DNA of 64,000 nt. Origin: Ascidia mentula (Eukaryota > Chordata > Ascidiacea > Phlebobranchia > Ascidiidae). Position numbers and translations under genes: made by a program. The notes below the pieces were generated by a model. It did no database searches. It had not been told where the DNA came from and saw only the letters and a program-made list of their open reading frames with translations. Each line of letters starts with the position of its first letter. Positions within the stretch are counted from its first letter, which is position 1. The stretch spans positions 18,398,266 to 18,462,265 of the forward strand of contig OX387197.1 in the NCBI GenBank assembly GCA_947561715.1. Reading direction: 5' to 3'. Positions 1 through 11,400 of the stretch are shown one piece after another.

Positions 1-462
1 CAAAACGAGATTCACCTTGAACGGCAAAAAAGTGCCAAAGCTGTTAACATCGCCAGCAAAGTGTACAGACAAAACACAATACTGAGGGTAAATAAAGTCG
101 TAAACTTTGTAGAGCGAAAATTTCGATGTCTGTGGACTCTGCTGGTTTCAACAATATCCTTTACTCTATTTACTTTCACAAATGATTTACTGCCTTTAAA
201 ACCCTCGTGTCTCCTGCCATATGTTGGAAGTAGAGACGTAACAAGAACATATGCGAAGCGAAACTGAAAACTGAATAAAATCAAGAACAATGGGTTTGCG
301 ACACAAGTTGTTAAATAATTTGATTTGAAAGCACCACATGTACGTGGACGTAACATAACATTAAAATTTCTGTTTAAAATTTCAGTCGTCGAGATTTTCG
401 CCCACTTTGTTATATTTCGTCAAACGTTTTTCGTGCTTTTAACAGAAATCGCGAAGATTTAG
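1..462. other. Upstream flank of the shootin-like gene
   Basis: No convincing coding sequence is visible. Possible splice acceptors lie at 384-385 (pyrimidine-rich, ending TTTCAG) and at 461-462 (TTTAG). Either could receive an upstream 5' exon or, in a tunicate, a spliced leader. The 115-codon minus-strand open frame here resembles nothing I know and has biased composition, so I treat it as chance. Confidence 0.4.
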
Positions 463-520
463 TTCGAGGAGTGACACGCGCCGCAAGTGGGCGCGAGAGG
501 GTTCTGTCGAAAATGGCCTC

Positions 521-3500
521 ATGGTCCCGGCGGTGGTCGTGTACGAAAACCAGAGCCTGGAACCAAGTTCTCCCGGCCCTACTTCTATATCCCAGGATGA
601 TCTTGATGACGACATTGTTGACAAAGAACTTGAACAATTACAAAAAGGTAGACTCTGCGACGATAGAGAGAACACATGTGAAATGTCACGCTCTTCTCTG
701 TTTTGCATTTTCTTATTTGCTTGATACAACAAGATCGTTGCGCAAATTTTATTCCCAACCTGTCACTGGTTTAACGAAAGCGGAAGTGTTGGAAAGCTTT
801 TGTTTAAAGACGACACTTTTAAATCAAACGAAAGTTACACATTAAAAAATATCATGTTTTCCACAGATACTAGTAGGAAGGACCTTCCCACTGAGGTAAG
901 CAACACGATGCTAAAATTACTTTGGTATAAAAACTGACAAACGATAAAATAAATACAGAACGACGAACTGCGACGACGATTGGTTCATGCGGAAAATGAA
1001 AATAAATCGTTAAAGGAACGTGTTGAGCATTACAAGAAGCGTAAGTTTTTGTATAATCAACAATACTCTCCGACAACTATTGCAAACGTCAACAAATATT
1101 TTTACCAGCAACTTCCTTATTGTTTGGACAGAAAGTTAAACTGCTACGTGTTATTAAATCAAAGCATTTAAATTTTTATTGTGTAACCCCACAAAAAAGA
1201 CTGCAGCTACCATTACACTGGACATTAAGCAAGTCATGATTTTGTCAAAGAAAATGTTGGAATTACGAAGCTCTGAACTTTTTAATTTGTTTTTTTTAGT
1301 TGAGGCTTCAGCTACAAACGAGCTGATAGCAATTAAAGACAGACTTGAAGTGGAATCTCAAGTTCGCAAGAAAGCTGAAACTTTTGCCGCCCAAATGTAC
1401 GGAGAGAACAGATCATGGGAGGTTGGTGAAAAACTATTTGTTATTCGTTATAGAAACGTTTTCTGCAATTGTCTTTCATCCAAGTGCACGAGTGAAATAT
1501 TTTAATTTTTGCTATGAAATAGAATTATTATCAGATTAAACTGACTTGTCAAACACGCCTAAAATACAACGAGTTCACAGCGTCAGAGCATGATGCGAAA
1601 GAAGAAAAAAGACAGCAGCGGGGAAGACTCGAAACTGCAGGAGGCGCTGGAAGAGAACAAAGCACTCAGCGAAGAGTTAGAAAAGCTGAAAATGGAGCAC
1701 AGGCAGCTGGTGGGTTGCAATAGAAAAACAAATTACGACTTGTTCTCGCAAGTCTTTTTCCAACTTGGATGTTTCTTCCAGATCGAGGAAATGGAACAAA
1801 CACAAGGAGCCTCGTCTACGGATGACAAGACACATCTTCTCAACCTTAAGATCCGACAACTGACCGACAAAAACGAAGAGGTTGAAGAGCGATGTAGGGA
1901 ACTTGAACACAAGCTTGCGCAGCAGAGCAACGGCACAAGCGAGGTCGTCTCTGAGTCGAAAGTGTCCATACCACCACCCCCACCACCACCACCTCCCCCT
2001 CCACTTTCTTCAATTCCACCACCGCCTCCGCCATCAGGCAGTGTCGCATCAAAACCAGCAAGGGACCCTTTACAGTAGGTTTTATAGGGCAGAATACATC
2101 CAGCACTAACACATTTGTAATGTAATAGTCCGCACAAAACCTTTACGCTTGTTTGCAATTATGCCTTTGTTCTGTAGTTTTTTGTGTTAATCAAAAGAAA
2201 CCAGAAATAAAAGCATTGGCCAATGGTGACCACCCGACAACTTCAAACCAAGCAATTTGCGACCAAATAATCACACATTTAGGTCGAGTAGATCCACAAT
2301 ATGACAATATGATTTATTAGTCTGTATCTAAACAAAAATCCCAAATATAGAATTTCCTTTAAAAAACGGGAACTGTTTTACATTAGCCTGAATTTGACAG
2401 CTGTTTTTAGTTCCAATTTGATGTACATTTTCATGCAATTTTTCATGATAAAGGGATTTGAAGGCCCTGGTCAACGAGCGAAAAAACGAACGTATGAAGA
2501 AAGCCGGTATGTCCCCAATGACCTCACCTGCGTCACCAACCAGAAGCCAAGGCTCCTCACCAGCGAGCTACGCTGACGCAATGGCTGAGATGATGAATAG
2601 GATAAAGTTAGGCAACGTTGCGCTGAAGAGTCCAAAGAGAAGAATGACAGATATGTCGGAGTCGGGGGAGTCGACACCTTCCACCGACTTGGAATCACCC
2701 GCGGCTGACGATACCCAGCAGCCGGATATTTTTGACAAGTAAGTTAATAGGGCGACGCGGGAACAGCTGGTGATTTTTGACGGGTTATATAGATTTAGGA
2801 TAGGTTTAAACACATATCTTTATGTTTTAAGTTATGCACTGTTCGTTGCACGTTGCTGGTGTGCTGGGGGTGTTTAAAGTATTCAGCTTTGATTAATCTA
2901 TAGCCAACCAAAAATGTCTACAGACAATTTTCCGTTTGTTGTCCTGCATGGTCAAATTAGTGCAATGAACAACTGTCATGTTTTAGTTGTGTATATACAT
3001 TTTTGTTATGAATAACGCCAACAAGTGAATCATTTACACATTTTAAATGTTACATGCACAAACCAATAGATTTAGAATCGGACTGAAACCGGCAAACGAA
3101 CGGAATCAAAACCGCAGAGTGTCGGAACCTGCGGCCCCGAGCAAGTTCTTCTTTCCAAAACTTCAAAAAGTCGGTTTATCGATGGACCAGAACAACGACG
3201 AAGAAAAACCCACCAACAAGTTCGTAAGTGGATCTGTTGTTTATTCAGTCCGTTTATTCCCAGCGACGTAAATGATGAAAATTTGTTAAAGTAAATGAAA
3301 AGACTTCCTACGGAGCCGTACGTAAGACATCAGTAAGTTGGTGGCAATATACTTTCTCGTGTTGTTATTTGTTTTATTTGACAAAATATGTTTGCAGGCC
3401 ACCCTAAAGCCACCAAAAGTTGCCAGCAAATTTGATCGCGCCAAGTCAGGGAGTGTAAAGCACCCCAAAGAGGTTTCTTCCGAACTGAAAGCCATCTTAG

Positions 3501-3550
3501 ACCGAAAGAGGAACCAGTCGAAGCAGACTGTTAACAAAGAGGATACATAA
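521..3550 (+). CDS. SHTN1: Shootin-1 homologue, nine coding exons
   Basis: In vertebrates shootin-1 links F-actin retrograde flow to adhesion molecules during neuron polarisation. Exons that join in frame: 521-647, 867-895, 959-1040, 1300-1421, 1581-1709, 1782-2074, 2454-2738, 3070-3223, 3398-3550, giving about 457 residues (human 631). Coiled coil covers residues ~50-225. The segment EVESQVRKKAETFAAQMYGE followed by RQSMM matches human LEKDLRKKAESFAQEMF...RQSHLL in spacing. A proline run (residues ~227-247) is followed by a WH2-like stretch MAEMMNRIKLGNVALKS (~303-320; human EEMMDRIKKGVHL) and a C-terminal SSELKAILDRKRN. All introns are GT-AG. The N terminus is uncertain: the first ATG with good context (513) is in another frame, and the frame used here stays open upstream to 443, so a further 5' exon is possible. 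No AATAAA lies close after the stop. Confidence 0.88.
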
Positions 3551-4013
3551 ATGAAATGACATATTTAAACTGTTTCTGGACTTGTTTATAGAGTGAATGC
3601 AAAAACACTCTTTGAGCATTCATAAATGATAACTTTTCTTATGATTTCACTTTGATTTTCATTTGTAAATGACGATGTACATTATATGACGTTTGTGATA
3701 GTTTTCGTATAGCGGTGCGTCGATGCGAAACGTATTTGTTTTTTTACCGAACCAGCTACAACAAAACTTACGTAATTGACTTGAAACCCACTGACATCGA
3801 TTTCTAACCGTTGTAAATACATATAACGCCTGGTACAAACGTAGACACACAAATGAAACATGGAATTTATGAAAGGGAAAAAATTATCTAGGTTTTGGTT
3901 TGCAACAAAAAAGCTGCACAAAAATGTATATTTAGGTGCAAAAACTTAAAAGTTAAGTAGTTTGAACAGAAAAGCCAAAGCAAATATTCTAGTCATTGAG
4001 CAGACGTTTCAAA

Positions 4014-4444
4014 TAGTGATGCACCGAAACAGCATTTTTTTTTATTCGGCCGAAACCGAATATTCGGCAAAAGTTGCCGAATAAATTCGGCCGAATAAAC
4101 CGAAACTAATTTTGGTGTCCATCTCTTTAAAATCGCAATAAATTTAAACAAAACATCTGCTAGAATGCATCTGATCCTATCATACAGCCTTTTATTGGCA
4201 CTTAAAGAATGCTGTACCAACTTCGCGAAGTTGATTTCGATGACAATTAACAAATAAAACACATTAGTACAGTTTGAACAATGATTCTAAACTATACTAA
4301 TCTTTGCGTATCAGTGTTGCATGCAGTAAAAAAGTTTCGGTTTCGGCCGAATTTTGCAAAAATATTCGGCCGGAACCGAATAATTTTTAAAACCTTGGTT
4401 TCGGCCGAATAAATTCGGCAAACCGAACTTTCGGTGCATCCCTA
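4014..4444. mobile_element. hAT-type MITE, 431 bp, with intact ends
   Basis: The element opens TAGTGATGCACCGAAA and closes TTTCGGTGCATCCCTA, a 16-bp terminal inverted repeat with one mismatch and typical of hAT elements. It is flanked by a perfect 8-bp target duplication GTTTCAAA at 4006-4013 and 4445-4452. Copies of the palindromic motif TTCGGCCGAA are clustered near both ends (4047-4110 and 4340-4425), as expected for subterminal transposase-binding repeats. The interior holds no transposase, so it is non-autonomous. The clean TSD suggests a fairly young insertion. It carries five plus-strand AATAAA motifs (4080, 4094, 4137, 4253, 4408) and at least one on the minus strand (4041-4046). Confidence 0.93.
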
Positions 4445-4784
4445 GTTTCAAACACCACTGTGTTCATCATCCGTGTATTTCTTTCCTCACACAACGCTAA
4501 AACGATTGTCAAGTTATAATATTTCATGTTTTGGGTCTTTTTGACATGTGGCACCCACGAATTCCAAAACCTTTGCGACTAATGGCACAGATTGGTGCAT
4601 TCTACCAGAGCAGCTTGTCGTAACTGGTATCGACTATGGGGTAACTGGTACAATGCGTCCTTTAGTGAATCTGCCAAATCTAAATTCCTCCCAACGAAAT
4701 GATTCGTTTCAGTATTACCCATGAAAACTGAACTTCCATGATCACTACGCACAAGAAGCAGACCTAACATTTAACGAATCGCAC

Positions 4785-4790
4785 TTTATT
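4785..4790 (-). terminator. Candidate poly(A) signal of the NET1-like gene
   Basis: TTTATT on the plus strand reads AATAAA on the minus strand, about 690 nt beyond the NET1-like stop codon at 5480. No closer canonical signal was noticed. The interval 4445-5479 otherwise holds no recognised gene and is best read as the 3'UTR of the minus-strand gene. Confidence 0.45.
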
Positions 4791-5479
4791 CGAGTGGTGG
4801 CGCTCGAGAGCAAAGCGACAACAGCACACGAATGACGTGACAACGAACGCAAATCCAATACGCGTAAAACAATCAAAAACAAGAGCAATTGCTGCTGAAA
4901 GAACGGGGCAAGTCACAGGACGAGAGTTGGCAATAATAAAACGGTACGTTGAGCAGTTCGCAAGGCCGTTGAATTTGGTCCGCATGGATTATGCAAGTTA
5001 GTTATTTTGACGGCCTTGATGGGTGCAATATTATCAAAAAATTGTTTCTTTCTGTTTTCTTCACAGGGAAGTTCAAACGCACAGTCGCGGGATAGTTGAA
5101 ATTCTCACAGCAACGCGTCAGGTTAAACTAATAAACTGGGAGCGGATTTTACAATTAAACACGATTTGGGGATGTATATATATATGAGGAAATGGGCGAC
5201 CGCAGCCAGCTGGGTCACCCGTTCTAGAGAGTACGGCGGATTACCACATGATGCTGAACGCTCGTAGGCAGAGCAAGAAAACAACAAAACGTAACACGGT
5301 TAAGCAGTAGCAGCGGCGACCTGCAAGGCTCGCGTGCCTACAGTGTGTAAATTAAATAGTCACAAAACTCGTAAAAAAATAGCCCAAGGGCTGACAAACG
5401 AACGAAACAAGGAAACAAATAAGAAACGAAAGTTTGGAACTCAGTGTCAATGGCTACGTCACTTCCGCGACCACAAAAC

Positions 5480-8400
5480 CTAAGCGGACATCTCGAAATC
5501 GTCGCCGCGCCAACGTAGTCCGTCGCCGTCCAATACTGTGACGTAATCGAGTGGTTGTGACGTTGCCGATCCTGGATCAGCGCAGACGCGATCGACCACG
5601 TCATCCAGAAATGTTGCAATTTCGTCGGTAGCGCAACTGCTGTGCACTGCACTCGACTTTACAGCAGCTGGGGATGGATTAATGCTAGTATGCGCCCATG
5701 TGATGCTCGGTTGGATGAGCGGTAGGCAGTTGAACGACGAGAACGATGGTGCTGACGAATGACGAGTCGGTGACGCGGTTGTAATAGATTTGAAAAGCGG
5801 AGAAACCGATTCTTCTTCGACAATGGGGAAGTTTCGTGACGTGTCAGAGGCAGCTGGGTGCTGCGGTGAGTCCATCAGCAAATTTGGAATCAGGTGATGC
5901 CTCTTGGGGTCCACGGACATCTCCAGTGGGGATTGCATCACGGACACTTCGACCTCTTTTTTCGACGCCTCCAGACTTTCGCAAACCTGTTGAAATTTTC
6001 TAGCATCCGAATTTTTTCTCTCGGTGTGCGGTGAACTGGAAGCAAATGCGGAAAGATCTGGTGTGGATCTGGTGGGATGCAGACGAGTGTGAACCTGTTT
6101 ACCAGGACCCTCTCCTCCCGGAGGACGGGAGCTGAAGATGGATGCGCTTCTTCCGCTTGGTGGTTTGGAAGTACAGCTCTCACTCCTGGCTAAGGAGCTG
6201 TTGGTCTTGGAAGAGCGTCGCGGTAAAGAAGCAAGCAATGTGATTGGAGAAGATGTCAAGCTTCGGCTCCTCCTGCAGGGACTGCTGTTTTTGTTAATCA
6301 CTTTGGTTCTCAACTGGATATCGGAGGAAGCTGGTTTAGGAGCAAAAGGTGGAACATCCGGACCATTTTCTTTGACAATCGTTGTGTTGCTCCTCCTCCT
6401 GGCCAAAGGCGATTCCAACTTTCCAGAATTCATTTTCTCTTTGCTTGAACTCCTAGTTACATGGTTGGTGGTCATGCTGCGTCCTCTCCATCCATGCTCG
6501 TCGCTCTTCACCGACGAGGAGCGTTTTACGCTGCCATCGGACGATCTGTTCGATTTTGCCGACGCGTTTCGGCGGGAGCTTGAGGACTCAGATCCCGTGG
6601 AAGATCGCTTGTTCTCCCGGAATTTGGTGACCGCTTCTTGTAGCGAATTGATCCACTGCTTGCGATCGTGCTCGTCGGTGGCAATCAATGTGTAAGTTGC
6701 GTTCATCTCTTCAGAGCGAACACGGAAAGAGTGTTTTGCTAAAATTTACAAAGCAACGCGTGACCACAGTTGAAAATCTTATACAAATACTTTCGAATAT
6801 ATTTGGTTGAGCTCGTTATTGTGTGATGTAGTTTTATGGTTAAATACCTTCGGCGTTCTTCTTTAATTACATCAGCGTACACAGCAATTAACGTAAGGAC
6901 TGCTGTATCGCAATACACCACATCATGCTTACCTTTGTCGCTGCTTAAAATTCCACCCCTGAACGACCCACTGAGTTTTCCGCCCTCCTCCGTATCGATA
7001 GTGAGGGATTTGAGAGGTATCGGCTGTCTGTAAACCTGGTAAGTGAGCTTTCCTCCTCGTGTTGCGTTTCGCGTCAGAACAAGAGCAAGATCGAACAAAA
7101 ACACGTGAAGTTTCTGTTGAATGAAAACAAGTAATTACTAATTGTCGAATATAAAACGAATGTTGAACTAAATTCGCTTTTAGTATCAAGTGGTAAATAT
7201 CTAAGAAAATTTTGCCTTTTTTAGTTTTCGCTCAAAATACCCAGCCAGAACACTATCACGGAAAGTTTCAATTTCTATAAGGTCTCAATCATGGACATCC
7301 AACAAAATTACTGCCTCGTAGCGGTTCTGACTTACCGTTCCTCTGTTGGTCTTCAGCTGTCCCGAGCACAGAAGGAAACGACTTTCCTCAACGAAAGGAG
7401 TTTTTTGCTTATCATCCAAGTATTCCAGTTTACTTTGGAAGAAGCGAGCCTGACGCTCTCCTGTGAGGTCATCCACCCTCGCGATTGTGTCGTTGATAAT
7501 ATCAAGCTGTTGAAAATGACAAAATGTAAAAAAGAGTTGAAACAAACCGTTCAATTCGCTTATTTGGACCCAGAATAGTTGACATTGAAATAAAAGAATT
7601 TATTTTCAGGTCATTGTGACATGACAATAACGATCCAATGAGATGCACAGAACCAGGTAATTGTCAACGGAACATATGGCAAATATTACGCAATGCATTA
7701 TGCATGTCCGATATCAGGCAGCAGGGGATGTCAGGCGGTTTAACGTAACCCATATTCCACCTCTGCAATATTAATTTCACAAAAAAGCAATCATGAAGTG
7801 GAGTCCCAACTTCACACTTCCGTGTACTTGTTGTTGGTCCAGTCTAAAGCGACTAATTTGTCACATACATATTAGTTTTCGACAGGCATTTCATAACCTT
7901 TGGCGGGTTACCTTCGACAGACCAAGACTAGCAGATGGTGACGTCGTTTGCCATCAATCAAGGACACATAATTGTAGGATTTATTACAATTACAATGGAC
8001 AAATGTGCGTCGCGTCGCGCCATGATTAACGGAACGAGCGGTTTCAACCAAAATCGACGAGCGTGGGCAACAATTAAGCTACAAGTGATGTAGGCCAACT
8101 AAACGAATATGTTTAAAAATTATGTCAAAATCTAGACACTTAGTGACAGTTGACAGGAAAGTGGATTATGTCGTATAACGATGTCTGGAGTGTGACCGAG
8201 AAGATTCTAGAGGCGTCTGCTGCTTTCCGTTTGATCAAAGACCCACTAATACCACAGGGAACGCCCTCCCCTGTCGCGTCGCCGAAGACAAATATATAAA
8301 CATTTTTTTCCAGCGTAAAAAACATCGTTTCTCCCGAAGGCAGTAAGTCACGTCAAAGACAGGACGCGCACACAAGTTGAAAACCCCAAGTACAGTTGAC

Positions 8401-11400
8401 TAGTGTATGGAAATTTGTTTCTATTGTGGGCGAGCTCAAGAACAGGCTCAAATTACCCACAGCGCAGGGGTCTTTTCCGAGTAATCCGTTTCGCGAAACA
8501 CACAGGTTCGACCGTGCGTTAACACAAATTAGGTTTTACATTAAAAGCCCTACACACGTTCGCCGATAACGGAATAAAAGAAAGCGTTTTAGATACAGGT
8601 CACGCAAAGGACTTAAAACGCGTCACATCCCCCGACACCCGGCAATGCATGGCTGTGCGTCACTGCGGTATCACGTGACTTAAATTGATTGTTAGACGCG
8701 AATTAGGTCAAAATATTACAAACGTGATAAACATACTTCTTGTTGCGCGTTGTTGGTAAAGTTATTAGCATTAATTAATTAGGTTCCCTTAAAAGTGTGC
8801 ACACAAGACGGGTCCAAACCCCAAAGTGGTGTTGTAATGCACAATGTGCAACGCCCATAAGCAATAAACTCCAACTTACAGCTCTTTCTAGACGTTCGTA
8901 ATCCGGGTGGTCTTCGGGCGTCGACTTGAGAATGTTTTTGAGAAGCAAAGGGTATTTTACGAGTCGTGAGCGTGGCAAGTCAAGGTATGACCAGAGGTCA
9001 AGCTTGCGACTGAACGGTGACGCCAAACAGCGCTGCAAGAAATCGCGCACGCGGGCCTCGCGGCTGATCACGGCGTCCAAGCACTCCTTGGCGTCCGACT
9101 GATTTGCGCAGTATTCTTCGTACGATGAAAGGGTTGGAAACTGCAATATAAAAAGTTATATGTTAAAGCAATACAGTATTCTGCACACAATACAGGCAAA
9201 AGGAAACGACCCACGCAACACCATGACGTAACACTACGCGCGCAAAACGTTGCGGGGAGCCTATATGTAAGTTACATTGACGCAAGTACCTTGATAGGTG
9301 GGCCACTGTAACATGTAAATGTTTTACGCGAGTTACGGGTGGGCCGGGCTAATTAAAATGCCGAAAAAAACACCTCTTTTATCACGATGTCGTGGTTATA
9401 CCCGTGTGAGCACGCGCATGAAAAACGCATACATTTGGGACCAAGGCTTCGTACCCCCATACAGCGCAAGAATACCACTTACCCAGTCTATGAACACGTG
9501 ACCGATCTCTTCGCTCCTTCCATCTTCGGATCTTCCACTTTCCAGGTGGTTTAGCAAGTCCTCGTGGAGAGGAAGCAAGCAGTCGAGTTTGCCGAAGATT
9601 CGATTTACCTCCTGCTCGGAAAGCATCTTCAGTGTCACCATTGAGTCCCGATAAGTCTTAAAAAAGAAGCAGGATAATTAGTAAGAGTAATAGGTATCCC
9701 ATATCATAATGGTTGGATCTTGGGCAGGAAAAAGCACATTTGTGACAGTAAATCCACATATTAAAAATTTTTTTACAACTAATTAACGATACATATACTC
9801 AAGATGTGACTTCAGACAGTCATAAAACGGGCTGCTTGGTAATATGATTAAATCAGTTTCGCAATTATGCATCTAGCGGTGGAGTCAGTCAACGACTATC
9901 GGATGATATTCATAGATGATGCAACGAAAAATACGTCTCGGTGATTATCTGGTGTTTTCCACCATACGATCTTAGTTTTCGTGTCTCTAAACTACATTTT
10001 ACATATTGCGCGGGCGGAACAAACCTTTTTATTCACTCTAGCAAAGGTAGACAAAAGGTCTATGTATGACTAACTTACAAAGTAGCCAAACCGACGAAAA
10101 AACAATAAAACACAGTGGTACAGAGGAACGCGGGACCCTGAAACCCATTGTCATGTAAAAGTGTTGACCTCACTGCTGTTTCATACACAAAAGAAATATT
10201 GTTCACACCTGCTTAGCAAGTCGCAAATCCTGCACTGTGTCGCATTCGCCCTGGAAGAGTTCAAAGATGGCCTCTTGACGTTTCAGTTCTACCTCGTTGA
10301 GACCAGAGTGATCGAAAGTCTCGCACCACAAGCGACTGCGTCGGTTTTTGTTTGCACTGCCGCGCTTTCCCGGCGTATTGTTTGAGTTCTGTTCACCATT
10401 GCTGGGTGCACTTCCTGGGGGACGGTAAGGTTTGAAGGCAGCCGGACCCGAGGATTCTTTGAAGCTGGATGAGCGCTGCGAAATGAAATAAGTGGTTAAG
10501 ATACTTTACATGACGTAACAGAATAAACTCGCTACATCTTAAATAACATTCAAACGTGTCCGGGAGCTACTGCAAACGGCCAGCGTTGTGAGCATGGATA
10601 ATCCGCACTGAGCTTACGATCAAGGTTTTAACGTATATAGCTAACCACAAAAATCGCAAAAGTTTACAATTCGTCATAAGCGCGAAAAAAAGCCGTATGT
10701 GCACCAAACATTACGTAACGATATTGGCATCAGAGTAAGATACTGTCAGTTAATCAATTCCAGCAGCGACCGAGCATGAGTGATGCAGTAACAGTTGCCT
10801 TATACGGACACGGGTTCATCACTTACTGCCCATGTGGTCACAAAACGTTCGCCCGAGCTTTAAACGACTTTCAGTGATGAAAGCAACACCCTGTAGGTCA
10901 AGTACCATGTAGAATTTACACAAATAACGTAATTTCGCGGGGGTTAGCATTGTTTGGCTCGTAAAAAGGTTTTCCCAAGTAGCTGCACTTTAAATTTGCT
11001 TTTGACCAATGCTAGAAATGGGGCCTTTGTTATTGTGTCTGACAAAAAGCTGTTTTAGGCACATTTAATACCGAAATTGTCTCCTCGAAAATTCGCTCTT
11101 CGTGAATGGTGACAATCTGCGTGAATGGTGACAAAGTCTTCATGAAGCCTTTGATGCTGCGCGCTGTGCTGTCGTTGATCAACATCAACAGTATTTAAAC
11201 TTCCTAATTAAAATCAACGCACTATTGCGAAAACCTATACGTTCTCTGCAAAAATAACACACTTGAGTTCTAAACCGCCATGACCACAGTCTGTACAAAC
11301 CGGACAATCTTTCACGCTAAACACTTTCTGAATTCGCTGAATACAAAAACAAATATCTTGAAGCTCTTTACTGTTGGTTTAAAACGGCTGTAGTGAATGG

